64,000 bases of DNA, from contig NZ_JACHJS010000001.1 in assembly GCF_014203755.1 (NCBI RefSeq), forward strand, positions 4,712,001-4,776,000, written 5' to 3'. This document shows, piece after piece, positions 52,785 to 60,085 of the stretch. Origin of the DNA: Saccharothrix violaceirubra (GTDB taxonomy: Bacteria; Actinomycetota; Actinomycetes; Mycobacteriales; Pseudonocardiaceae). The position numbers and the translations under genes were made by a program. Within the stretch, counting starts at the first letter, position 1. Each line of letters opens with the position of its first letter. The notes under the pieces were generated by a model. It was not told the DNA's origin, ran no database searches, and saw only the letters and a list, made by a program, of their open reading frames with translations.

Positions 52785-53783
52785 TCAGCCGCAGCGCAGC
52801 GGCGTGGTCGTCGACCGGGGAACCAGCTCCGGGTCCGAGGTCCGGACCGTGCGCGGCGGCACGCCCGCGACCAGGTCCAACAGCAGCCGGACCGCCGCCG
52901 CCCCGCGTTCGGCTATCGGCGTGCGCACCGCCGTCAGGGCCGGGCGGACCAGGTCGCACAGCGGCGAGTCGTCCCATGCCACCAGCGACAACCCGTCGGG
53001 CACGGCGATGCCCAACTCCTGCGCCACACCCAGCGCGGCGACCGCCATGACGTCGTTGTCCAGGATCATCGCGGTCGGCCGGTCGGCGGACATGAGCACG
53101 CGGCGGCAGGCCCGCGCGGCGGACTCGGCCGTGTAGTCGGCGTGCACGACCCGGGCCTCGTCGATGCGTAAGCGGCCGGCGGCCCTCTCGAAGGCGTCCG
53201 TGCGCACCGTCGTGTGCCGGAACCGGGTCGGCCCGGCGACCCGGACGACCCGCCGGTGGCCCAGCGCGGCCAGGTAGTCGAGCACCTCGGTCACGGCGGT
53301 GGCGTCGTCGGTGCGGATCGCGGGCAGGTCGGCCGCGTCGCCGACGGCCACGGCCGGCATGGCCAGCTCGCGCACCAGGGCCAGGCGCGGGTCGTCGTCG
53401 AGCAGGTCGACGAGGATGACGCCGTCGACCCGGCGTTCGGCCCACCACCGGCGGTAGGCCGCGAGTTCGGCGCGCGGGTCGTCGGTCACCTGGAGCACCA
53501 GCGCGGTGGTGTCCAGCGCACCCTGCACACCGGCGAGGAACTGCAGGAAGTAGGGCTCGGTGTCCATGGCCCGCACGACAAGTCCGATGGCATCCGCCCG
53601 CGCGGCCGACAGCGACCGCGCGGCGGAACTCGGCGCCCACCCGAGCCGGTCCGCGATGTCCCTGATCCGCCGCCGGGTCGGTTCGGAGACGCCGGGCCGG
53701 TTGTTCAGCGCGTACGAGACCGCACCGGTGGACACCCCTGCGGCCTTGGCGATGTCCGAGATGGTGGGTCGCTTCGTCGGCAC
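52785..53783 (-). CDS. LacI-family transcriptional regulator
   Basis: A 332-residue repressor. The HTH is at residues 6-26 (TISDIAKAAGVSTGAVSYAL) with hinge NNRPGVSEPTRRRI. The sugar-binding domain carries GLVVRAMDTEPYFLQFLAG, DGVILVDLLDDDP and AMILDNDVMAVAALGVAQEL, ending TVRTSDPELVPRSTT. The inducer is unknown and no transporter operon is adjacent. The 53784-53944 gap upstream holds its promoter and the CsoR-like site. Confidence 0.92.
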   Translation of the reverse strand: MPTKRPTISDIAKAAGVSTGAVSYALNNRPGVSEPTRRRIRDIADRLGWAPSSAARSLSAARADAIGLVVRAMDTEPYFLQFLAGVQGALDTTALVLQVTDDPRAELAAYRRWWAERRVDGVILVDLLDDDPRLALVRELAMPAVAVGDAADLPAIRTDDATAVTEVLDYLAALGHRRVVRVAGPTRFRHTTVRTDAFERAAGRLRIDEARVVHADYTAESAARACRRVLMSADRPTAMILDNDVMAVAALGVAQELGIAVPDGLSLVAWDDSPLCDLVRPALTAVRTPIAERGAAAVRLLLDLVAGVPPRTVRTSDPELVPRSTTTPLRCG

Positions 53784-53917
53784 CGGGCCCCCTTGGTCTC
53801 CATCTGTAGATCAACGAGTCTAATCACCCATCCGGGTCAGCATTTCCACCCGGAAGGGTTGGACTTCCGCCCGCCGACCCGAACACGGGCGATCGGCCCC
53901 ACCCGGTTCACTCCGAC

Positions 53918-53934
53918 AAACCCCGTAGGGGTAT
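53918..53934. promoter_or_regulatory. CsoR-like copper operator at the DUF6153-like/DUF305 operon
   Basis: ACCCC-GTA-GGGGT (53920-53932) with AT flanks gives AAACCCCGTAGGGGTAT, close to the ATACCCC/GGGGTAT dyad bound by actinobacterial CsoR repressors. It lies 11 bases before the ATG at 53945, in the repressor position. The downstream DUF305 gene fits copper control. No csoR gene is in the window. Confidence 0.55.
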
Positions 53935-53944
53935 CGTGACGGGC

Positions 53945-54358
53945 ATGATCACCCGCCGCCGACCGCCGTGGTGGGTGCTCGCGTACGCACTGGTCCTCGC
54001 ACTGATCGGCATGCACCACCTGGCGACCGACCATCGCCAGGACGTTCGCGCCATGACGCACGCCGGTTCCACCGCCGCGTTCACAGCCCACTCCGGCACT
54101 TCCGCCATGCCACCCGTCGCCGAGGTGGCTCCCCGCGGCGAACCGGAGTCCCACCACTCCCCCGCGGCGCCCGCCGACCACCTCGGCCTGCACCTCTGCC
54201 TGGCGATCCTGGCGGCCCTGCTCGTCCTGCTCGCGCTCGGCCGTCGCGCACCGGCCGCGCACTCGCCCGCCACCCGGACCACCGAACGATCCACCACCCC
54301 GATCGTTCGCCGCTCCGTTTCACCCCTGTTCGAAAGACTCTGCGTACTGAGGTTGTGA
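53945..54358 (+). CDS. DUF6153-like small membrane protein
   Basis: A 137-residue protein with two hydrophobic segments (WWVLAYALVLALIGMHHL and LGLHLCLAILAALLVLLAL) separated by an extracytoplasmic loop rich in His, Met and Ser (GMHHL, SAMPPV, ESHHSP, DHLGLH). Layout and partner agree with DUF6153 proteins that precede DUF305 genes. The His/Met content suggests metal contact, probably copper; this is inference supported by the CsoR-like site. The ATG at 53945 is chosen; a GTG at 53936 is the alternative. Confidence 0.7.
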   Translation: MITRRRPPWWVLAYALVLALIGMHHLATDHRQDVRAMTHAGSTAAFTAHSGTSAMPPVAEVAPRGEPESHHSPAAPADHLGLHLCLAILAALLVLLALGRRAPAAHSPATRTTERSTTPIVRRSVSPLFERLCVLRL

Positions 54359-54408
54359 GGACGCCGGTTTTCCGGCCAGTCCCAACAATCTCAGGAAGAA
54401 CCACAACC

Positions 54409-54924
54409 ATGATCAGGAAGTTCCTGGTCGGGGCGGCGACCGCTGCCCTGGCCCTGTCCGCGTTGGCCGGTTGCGGCAGCGACGCGCACAACGACGCCGA
54501 CATCACCTTCGCGACCGGCATGATCCCCCACCACGCCGGTGCCGTGGAGATGGCGAAACTCGTCCCGGCCCGCAGCACCACCCCGGCCGTGGTCGACCTG
54601 GCCAAGCGCATCGAAAAGGCGCAGCAGCCGGAGATCGACATGCTCACCGGCTGGCTCGACGAGTGGGGCGCCGCGCACGGCACCGGCCACAACGGACACG
54701 AGGGCATGGCCGACACCGACCGGCTCGACTCCCTGTCCGGCCCGGCGTTCGACCGGGAGTTCCTCGACCTCATGATCGTCCACCACGAGGGCGCGGTCGC
54801 CATGGCCGGCGACGAGATCCGCGACGGCAAGCACCCGGGGGCCCGCGAGCTGGCCCAACGCATCGTCACGGATCAGCACCGTGAGATCGAAGAGATGCGT
54901 GACCTGCTGAAATCAACCACCTGA
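54409..54924 (+). CDS. DUF305 lipoprotein, probable copper-binding
   Basis: A 171-residue lipoprotein with lipobox LAGC near residue 22. The DUF305 ferritin-like four-helix domain follows, with the duplicated motifs FATGMIPHHAGAVEMA and LMIVHHEGAVAMA, whose His and Met are the presumed metal ligands. It lies 50 bases after the DUF6153-like gene and is probably in the same operon behind the CsoR-like site. A role in extracytoplasmic copper handling is likely but inferred from family and site. Confidence 0.88.
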   Translation: MIRKFLVGAATAALALSALAGCGSDAHNDADITFATGMIPHHAGAVEMAKLVPARSTTPAVVDLAKRIEKAQQPEIDMLTGWLDEWGAAHGTGHNGHEGMADTDRLDSLSGPAFDREFLDLMIVHHEGAVAMAGDEIRDGKHPGARELAQRIVTDQHREIEEMRDLLKSTT

Positions 54925-54933
54925 TCGAGTGGC

Positions 54934-54965
54934 ACGGGACCCCTGATAGACGAACGGGGTCCCGT
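54934..54965. terminator. Terminator after the DUF305 gene
   Basis: Ten-base perfect arms ACGGGACCCC and GGGGTCCCGT with a 12-base loop, nine bases after the stop at 54924. Confidence 0.82.
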
Positions 54966-54985
54966 TCCGTAACCTGTCCGAGACC

Positions 54986-55014
54986 TTGACGGGCGTAACC
55001 CGTTTGGGTGACAT
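54986..55014 (+). promoter_or_regulatory. Candidate promoter of the NlpC/P60 gene
   Basis: TTGACG (54986-54991), a 17-base spacer and TGACAT (55009-55014) resemble a housekeeping sigma promoter. The spacer region contains the small dyad ACGGG-CGTAA-CCCGT (54989-55003). The 5' leader from here is only about 25 bases. Confidence 0.45.
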
Positions 55015-55040
55015 CCGGCTCACAGGAGGAATGCGCGATC

Positions 55041-56033
55041 GTGTCCCCCGCACAGCGCACAGTCCGCGCGGCTCTGGCCGCCACCGCCGTGGTCGCGATG
55101 GTCGGCACCCTGCCCCAGCCGATCGCCGCCGCGGACCCCGTACCGCCGAACGCCTCGGACGCGCTCAAGCGCTACAACGAGCTGAGCACGCAGGCGGAGA
55201 AGCTCAACGAGGAACACCTCCGCGCCCAGGAGGACCTCAAGGTCAAGCAGGGCGAGCTGGACCGGGCCAACGGCGACCTCGCCCTGGCCAACGAGGCGAT
55301 CAAGGTCCTCCAGCGCGACGTCGACATGCTCACCGAGGCGTCCTTCGAGGGCGCGCGGTTCAACCAGCTCTCGGCGTTGCTGGTCAGCGACTCGCAACAG
55401 GACTTCCTCAACCGCACGTCCGCGTTGGGCGTGCTGGCGGGCTCCAACGCCGAGGCGATCGGCAAGCTCGGCGAGGCCGTCGCCCAGGCCGAGGACGCGC
55501 AGGAGCGCGCCACCACGGCGACCAACGACGCGACGAAGCTCGTCGACGACATCGCCAAGCGCAAGACCGCGCTGGACGAGCAGGTGGGCGAGGCCCGCGA
55601 GCAGTACCGGTCGCTGAGCGCGTCGGAGAAGGCCGCGCTCAACGACTCCGGCGACCTGGGCAAGATCACTGTCCCGGCCGGCACGGCGGGCAAGGCGCTG
55701 GAGTTCGCGCTGGCGCAGCGCGGCAAGCCGTACGTGTTCGGCTCGAACGGCCCGGACTCGTGGGACTGCTCCAGCCTGATGCAGGCGGCGTACCGCTCGG
55801 CCGGCGTGTCGATTCCCCGGACGACGTACGGCCAGGCCACGATCGGGCGGTCGGTGTCACGCAGCGAGGTGAAGGCCGGCGACCTGATCATCTACTACTC
55901 GTCGCAGTCGCACGTCTCCATGGCGATCGACGGCATCCGCGCGGTGCACGCGTCGACCGAGGGTGTACCGGTCAAGATCCAGGACATCGACTCGATCGGG
56001 CCGATCAGCGTCATCCGCCGCGTCGAGGGCTGA
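55041..56033 (+). CDS. Secreted NlpC/P60 peptidoglycan endopeptidase with N-terminal coiled coil
   Basis: A 330-residue RipA/CwlO-like cell-wall hydrolase. A signal peptide (to IAAADPV) is followed by a coiled coil (residues about 40-185, e.g. LSTQAEKLNEEHLRAQEDL) that usually keeps such enzymes inhibited or attached to FtsEX-like partners. The NlpC/P60 domain begins near 210 (ALEFALAQRGKPYVFG), with Cys in WDCSSLMQAAY (about 242) and His in QSHVSMAIDG (about 290). It cleaves stem-peptide bonds during growth or division. The GTG at 55041 has AGGAGG upstream. Confidence 0.92.
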   Translation: MSPAQRTVRAALAATAVVAMVGTLPQPIAAADPVPPNASDALKRYNELSTQAEKLNEEHLRAQEDLKVKQGELDRANGDLALANEAIKVLQRDVDMLTEASFEGARFNQLSALLVSDSQQDFLNRTSALGVLAGSNAEAIGKLGEAVAQAEDAQERATTATNDATKLVDDIAKRKTALDEQVGEAREQYRSLSASEKAALNDSGDLGKITVPAGTAGKALEFALAQRGKPYVFGSNGPDSWDCSSLMQAAYRSAGVSIPRTTYGQATIGRSVSRSEVKAGDLIIYYSSQSHVSMAIDGIRAVHASTEGVPVKIQDIDSIGPISVIRRVEG

Positions 56034-56096
56034 TCCACTCGGCGTTAGGCTTTTCGTTCCGAAGGCGATGCAACCTTCTGGAACGGCGGTGCAACG

Positions 56097-56894
56097 GTGC
56101 TGTGGAACCCGGGTGCGGTCGCGCGCATGCTCGACGTGTCGCCCACGACCCTGCGCACCTGGGACCGCCGCTACGGCCTGGGACCGAGCACCCGGTCCGC
56201 GGGCAACCACCGGCGCTACTCCGCCGACGACGTGGCCCGGCTGCGGCGGATGATCGCCCTGACCCGGGACGGCGTCTCGCCGGCGGTCGCCGCCGCGGCC
56301 GTGAAGGAAGTCCTGTCCGCCCCGGAGTTCGCCGAGGCCGCGAGCCGGTTGGACGTGCCGCTGATGACCTCGACGGCGGCCCGGTTGATCGCCGAACGCG
56401 GGGTCGTCGCGGCGTGGGAGGACGTGCTGGCGCCGTTCCTCGCCGCGTTGGGCGAGCGGATCGCCGAGCAGGGCGCCGGGGTCGAGATCGAGCACTTGGC
56501 GTCCGGCGCGATCCTCGCGGCGTTGGCCACGAGGCCCGAGGTCACCGGTCGTCCATGCGCGCTGCTGGCGTGCGCGCCCGACGAGCAGCACAGCCTGCCG
56601 CTGCACGCGTTGGCCGCCGCCCTGACCGAACTAGGTCACGCGACCCGCAATCTGGGCGCCCGGGTCCCGGCGCGGGCACTACTCGATACGGTGAATTTGT
56701 TGACACCGCCCGTGATCGTCCTCTGGGCTCACGACCGGACGCGGGCCGAGGCCGTCCCCTTGCCGGACCTGCTTCGATCGGGTCACCGGGTGCTGCTGGG
56801 CGGCGCCGGGTGGGCGATGGAGCCGACCGGTACCCGCAAACCTGCGTCCTTGAACGAGGCGGTTACCACAATCGTGGAGTTGAACCGGTTTTGA
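56097..56894 (+). CDS. MerR-family regulator with B12-binding-like C-terminal domain (CarH/LitR type)
   Basis: A 265-residue regulator. The MerR HTH at 4-70 reads PGAVARMLDVSPTTLRTWDRRYGLGPSTR with wing GNHRRYSADDVARL. A four-helix region (TAARLIAERGVVAAWEDVLAPFLAALG) and a Rossmann-like B12-binding-type domain follow (ACAPDEQHSLPLHALAAAL, LGHATRNLGARVPA). Relatives CarH/LitR are light sensors using adenosylcobalamin. The position of the axial His is only loosely conserved (EQH), so cofactor binding is uncertain. The GTG start gives MLWNPG. Confidence 0.82.
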   Translation: MLWNPGAVARMLDVSPTTLRTWDRRYGLGPSTRSAGNHRRYSADDVARLRRMIALTRDGVSPAVAAAAVKEVLSAPEFAEAASRLDVPLMTSTAARLIAERGVVAAWEDVLAPFLAALGERIAEQGAGVEIEHLASGAILAALATRPEVTGRPCALLACAPDEQHSLPLHALAAALTELGHATRNLGARVPARALLDTVNLLTPPVIVLWAHDRTRAEAVPLPDLLRSGHRVLLGGAGWAMEPTGTRKPASLNEAVTTIVELNRF

Positions 56895-56941
56895 ACCGAT
56901 TTTAGGGTGGGCACATCGCCGATCCGAGGGACGTGACGCCC

Positions 56942-57229
56942 ATGCCCGAACTGTCCCGCCTACCCGTGCCCGTCACCGAGTCGTGGGACTGGCAACTCCG
57001 CGGTTCGTGTCGGGGCAGGGACAGCTCCCTGTTCTTCCACCAGCCGCACGAACGTGGTTCGGTGCGCCAGGAGCGTGAGGCGCGGGCGAAACAGATCTGC
57101 CGCCAGTGCCCGGTGTTGCGCGAGTGCCGTGCGCACGCGTTGACCGTGGAGGAGACGTACGGCGTCTGGGGCGGACTGGGCGAGGGCGAGTTGCGGAAGC
57201 TGATCTCCCGGAACCACCATCCCGCGTGA
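56942..57229 (+). CDS. WhiB-family iron-sulfur regulator, WhiB3/WhiD type
   Basis: A 95-residue Wbl protein. The N-terminal WDWQLRGSCRGRDSSLFFHQ and ERGSVRQEREARAKQICRQC match WhiB3 of mycobacteria and WhiD of Streptomyces. The four Cys that hold the [4Fe-4S] cluster (SCR, ICRQC, REC) and the GVWGGL turn are intact; the basic C-terminal AT-hook-like tail is short (RKLISRNHH). It works with the principal sigma factor in redox or developmental control. Coupled to the next ORF by GTGA. Confidence 0.92.
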   Translation: MPELSRLPVPVTESWDWQLRGSCRGRDSSLFFHQPHERGSVRQEREARAKQICRQCPVLRECRAHALTVEETYGVWGGLGEGELRKLISRNHHPA

Positions 57230-57501
57230 CCACGATCGAAGACCGCATGATCAGGTTCGTGTGGTCGGTAGTGGCAACCTGCCAACCACCGCCCGAGGCG
57301 GAACGGACGGCACTGCGGGTACTGCGCGACCACTGGCCCAAGCCCCTGCCCCCGGACCCGCGCGGACGCGGCGTGCGAGCCGTCCTCGTGGCCGCCTTGC
57401 GCACGGAACTGGGCCCGACCGCCGAGTCCGCGATCACCCACGCCCGCATCCACGACGAACGGACGATCGGCGACCTACGCCGCCCCGGCCTCCTGGCCTG
57501 A
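57226..57501 (+). CDS. Small hypothetical protein coupled to the WhiB gene
   Basis: A 91-residue, mainly helical protein (TTIEDRMIRFVWSVVATCQP, TALRVLRDHWPKPLPPD, GVRAVLVAALRTELGPTAESA). No domain recognised and no signal peptide. The GTG start overlaps the whiB stop, so both are made together, which suggests a related regulatory role without proof. Confidence 0.65.
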   Translation: MTTIEDRMIRFVWSVVATCQPPPEAERTALRVLRDHWPKPLPPDPRGRGVRAVLVAALRTELGPTAESAITHARIHDERTIGDLRRPGLLA

Positions 57502-57613
57502 CTTCCCGGTCGGTCACCGCCGGACCGAGGCACGACCCTGCAATCCCGCCCGGTGCGCGTGTTCGGCGCCCCCGACCCGGCCATCCTCACCACCGACCCG
57601 CAGGAGGCACTCC

Positions 57614-57979
57614 ATGACCTGGCCCGCCAAGCTGATCGGCCTCGCCACCGCCGCCTACGGCGCGGCCGTGGTGGTCCGTCCCGAGGTGTTGACCAAGCCC
57701 ACCGGCCTGGCCACCCGCCCCACGCCCGCGATCTCCGCGCTGGTACGGTCGGTCGGCACGCGCGACGTGGTCTCCGGCCTGTCCGTCGCACTGGCTCCCG
57801 AGGGCACACCGACTCGGGCCGCGTTGGCCGTTCGGATCGCGATGGATCTCGGAGACGCGGCAGTACTGGGCGCCGCGGCTCCCACGGCCGCGGTGCGTCG
57901 CAAGGTCCTGGCGGTCACCCTGGGCTGGGCGGCACTGAACCTCGTCGTGTTGTGGAAATCCCCCTCTCGAACCTCCTGA
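57614..57979 (+). CDS. Small membrane protein (DUF4267-like)
   Basis: A 121-residue protein with hydrophobic segments (KLIGLATAAYGAAVVV, VVSGLSVALAP, AALAVRIAMDLGDAAVLGAA, VLAVTLGWAALNLVVLW) and the RDVVSG and RIAMDLGDA turns seen in DUF4267-type four-helix membrane proteins. Function unknown. AGGAGG lies just before the ATG. Flanking gaps are short. Confidence 0.65.
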   Translation: MTWPAKLIGLATAAYGAAVVVRPEVLTKPTGLATRPTPAISALVRSVGTRDVVSGLSVALAPEGTPTRAALAVRIAMDLGDAAVLGAAAPTAAVRRKVLAVTLGWAALNLVVLWKSPSRTS

Positions 57980-58027
57980 CACCGGCCTCGGACCGAACCT
58001 CTTGGGCCCGAACCTCTTGGGCCCCGC

Positions 58028-58681
58028 TCAGGCCGCGACCGACAGCACGTTCGGCCGACAACCGCACCGGCTGCACACCGGGTGCCGCGGAACCCTGACC
58101 TGGATCTCGGCCAACAACCGGCGGGAATCGTCGAACGTCGGCGGACTCAGCCCCGGCACCAGCAGGCTGTCGAGCACCTCCGTGTACCGCCGCCCCCGCT
58201 CACGCGCCCGTTCCACCGGATCGCGCAACCTCGCCCGGACCCGGTCCAACGACGCCTCACGCGCCGACTCGCCGGGAGCGCCCAACACCCGCCTGGGTCG
58301 CGGCTCGTTCAACCGGGCGTTGCGCCGGTTGACCCGCCACCACTGCCCGAGCGTCATGCCCGCGACCGGGGGGCGCGACCGCCGCGCGCCCCCCTCCCAC
58401 CACGAACGCAGACGCGCACGGAGGAAGTCGTGCGCCACCTGGTCGTGGGTCTTGGGACTGCCCTGCCGGGTACCGTCCGGCCGGCGGTCGGCGGCGGTCA
58501 GCAGGGCGTCGACGCTCCAGCCGGCCTCGAACCAGGGCCGGACCAGGGCACGCAGGGCGGTACGGTCGGCGTCCGCCCAGTTCGCCCGCAGGCACACCGC
58601 TTCGACAGCGGTGTCGATCTCGTCTTCCGTCTCGGGTACCACACGGCCCGGCCACTGCCGGGGATCGAGTCGGACACGCAT
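58028..58681 (-). CDS. Hypothetical protein with C-terminal CxxC pair
   Basis: A 217-residue basic protein. The N-terminal part has DTAVEAVCLRANWADADR and WFEAGWSVDALLTAADRRPDGT; the middle is Trp/Arg-rich (LRSWWEGGARRSRPP, TLGQWWRVNRRNARLN); the end has HPVCSRCGCRP, a possible half zinc ribbon. The layout is like actinomycete proteins with plasmid-replication or DNA-binding flavour, but I cannot assign a family. It is transcribed alone, divergent from the DUF3140 gene. Confidence 0.6.
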   Translation of the reverse strand: MRVRLDPRQWPGRVVPETEDEIDTAVEAVCLRANWADADRTALRALVRPWFEAGWSVDALLTAADRRPDGTRQGSPKTHDQVAHDFLRARLRSWWEGGARRSRPPVAGMTLGQWWRVNRRNARLNEPRPRRVLGAPGESAREASLDRVRARLRDPVERARERGRRYTEVLDSLLVPGLSPPTFDDSRRLLAEIQVRVPRHPVCSRCGCRPNVLSVAA

Positions 58682-58867
58682 CGCCAGCTCCTTCCGAACG
58701 TGGTCCGAACATCCGTTCGAGATGGTGCCACCGGGGTCCGACAGTTTTGAAGACGCGAGTCGGGTACACCGTTCGGAAAACCGTGTCGACGCAGGTCAGC
58801 GGCCCCTTCACCACGTCGGCACGGCAACGCTGTTTCGACCGCCGAAGCAACGGCAACCCCGCACCCC

Positions 58868-59188
58868 ATGACGGACAGCCTGTGGGACGAGTTCCACCGC
58901 GTGGTGAACATGACCTCCCACGAACTGGAGGACTGGCTGCGCACCCGGTCGGCGGGCGAGTCCGGCGAGGAACTGCCCGACCGCGCGGGCACCCCGACCG
59001 GGCAGGAGGTGTTGCGCGTCCTGCGCAAACGCCGCACCGACCTCACGACCGAGGACGTCAAGGTGATGCGCAAGGTCGTCGACCGCGTGCACGCCCAACG
59101 CCGCGAAGACCTGGAGCCGACCGCCGGCGAGGCCCACTGGCGCCACCGCCTGATGTCGATCGGCCACGATCCCCTCAAGCCGGTGTAG
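58868..59188 (+). CDS. DUF3140 family protein
   Basis: A 106-residue DUF3140 protein: LWDEFHRVVNMTSHELEDWLRT at the start, GQEVLRVLRKRRTDLTTEDV in the middle and TAGEAHWRHRLMSIGHDPLKP at the end, the conserved layout of the family. It is a small soluble helical protein of unknown function, in actinobacteria often linked to DNA-binding or stress loci. Confidence 0.85.
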   Translation: MTDSLWDEFHRVVNMTSHELEDWLRTRSAGESGEELPDRAGTPTGQEVLRVLRKRRTDLTTEDVKVMRKVVDRVHAQRREDLEPTAGEAHWRHRLMSIGHDPLKPV

Positions 59189-59237
59189 ACCGGCCTGCCG
59201 TCGCGGCAGGGCATCCCTGTCGCGAGGCGTCGAAACC

Positions 59238-59303
59238 CGGGTGCCCGAGTGCACATTTCGCGGTGTCCGAACGCACAACTCGCGGTGTCCGAACGTATAA
59301 CTC
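59238..59303. repeat. Three contiguous 22-base repeats, intergenic array 2
   Basis: Units 59238-59259 (GGTGCCCGAGTGCACATTTCGC), 59260-59281 and 59282-59303 are exactly 22 bases each; units 2 and 3 differ at two or three positions (both GGTGTCCGAACG...AACTCGC). The array lies between the DUF3140 stop (59188) and the beta-phosphoglucomutase start (59369), and belongs to the same family as 46175-46240. Confidence 0.85.
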
Positions 59304-59368
59304 GCGCGAGGTGCGGGAGAGCCTCGATAGGGTCGGATACCCGCGTTCGACAGGGGGTATCCACGATC

Positions 59369-60085
59369 ATGAAGCTGGGTCTGCCCGACACCACCGCCGC
59401 GTGCCTGTTCGACCTGGACGGCGTCCTGACCAGCACCGCGGTGCTGCACCGCCGCGCCTGGCGGCAGGTCTTCGACGAGTTCCTCGCCCCGAAAGGGCAG
59501 CCACCGTTCACCGAGGAGGACTACGTCCGCTTCGTCGACGGCCGCCCGCGCTACGACGGCGTCCGCACGTTCCTCGCCGCCCGGGACATCACGCTCCCCG
59601 AAGGCTCTCCCGACGACCCGCCGGACGCGCAGACCGTGCAGGGCGTCGGCAACCGCAAGAACGACCTGATCGACGCGATCATCCGCACCGAAGGCGTCAC
59701 GCCGTACCCCGGCACCGTGGCCTACCTCGACGCCGTGCGCGCACAGGGTCTGCGCATCGGCGTGGTCACGTCCTCCGCCAACGCCGGCAAGGTCCTCGAA
59801 GCCGCCGGCCTGACCGCCTACGTCGAGGCGCTCGTCGACGGCAACACCATCGCGAGCGGGAACCTGCGCGGCAAACCCGCGCCCGACTCGTTCCTCACCG
59901 GCGCCGGGCTGCTCGACACGCCGGTCGACCGGGCCGCCGTCTTCGAGGACGCGCTCGCGGGCGTGGAAGCGGGTCGGGCCGGGAAGTTCGGCTACGTCGT
60001 CGGCGTCGACCGCGCGGGCCAGGCCGAGGCGTTGCGCCGCAGCGGCGCGGACGTCGTCGTCACGGACCTGGCGGACCTCCTGTGA
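59369..60085 (+). CDS. pgmB: Beta-phosphoglucomutase-type HAD phosphatase
   Basis: A 238-residue HAD enzyme that interconverts beta-glucose-1-phosphate and glucose-6-phosphate. Nucleophile and acid/base Asp are in CLFDLDGVLT (D15, D17), motif II is VVTSSANAGKVL, the Lys is in RGKPAPDSF and the acidic motif IV is VFEDALAGVEAG. The cap domain (YVRFVDGRPRYDGVRTFL) fits beta-PGM subclass I. It is coupled by GTGA to a GH65 phosphorylase, whose product it would use. ATG chosen; upstream in-frame extension runs through the 22-base repeats and is not coding. Confidence 0.92.
   Translation: MKLGLPDTTAACLFDLDGVLTSTAVLHRRAWRQVFDEFLAPKGQPPFTEEDYVRFVDGRPRYDGVRTFLAARDITLPEGSPDDPPDAQTVQGVGNRKNDLIDAIIRTEGVTPYPGTVAYLDAVRAQGLRIGVVTSSANAGKVLEAAGLTAYVEALVDGNTIASGNLRGKPAPDSFLTGAGLLDTPVDRAAVFEDALAGVEAGRAGKFGYVVGVDRAGQAEALRRSGADVVVTDLADLL

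Noticed and set aside
54925..55040. c-di-AMP (ydaO-type) riboswitch upstream of the NlpC/P60 gene
   Set aside because: Such riboswitches are common before these genes, but the leader after the DUF305 terminator is only about 75 bases and lacks the conserved core; a promoter fits better.
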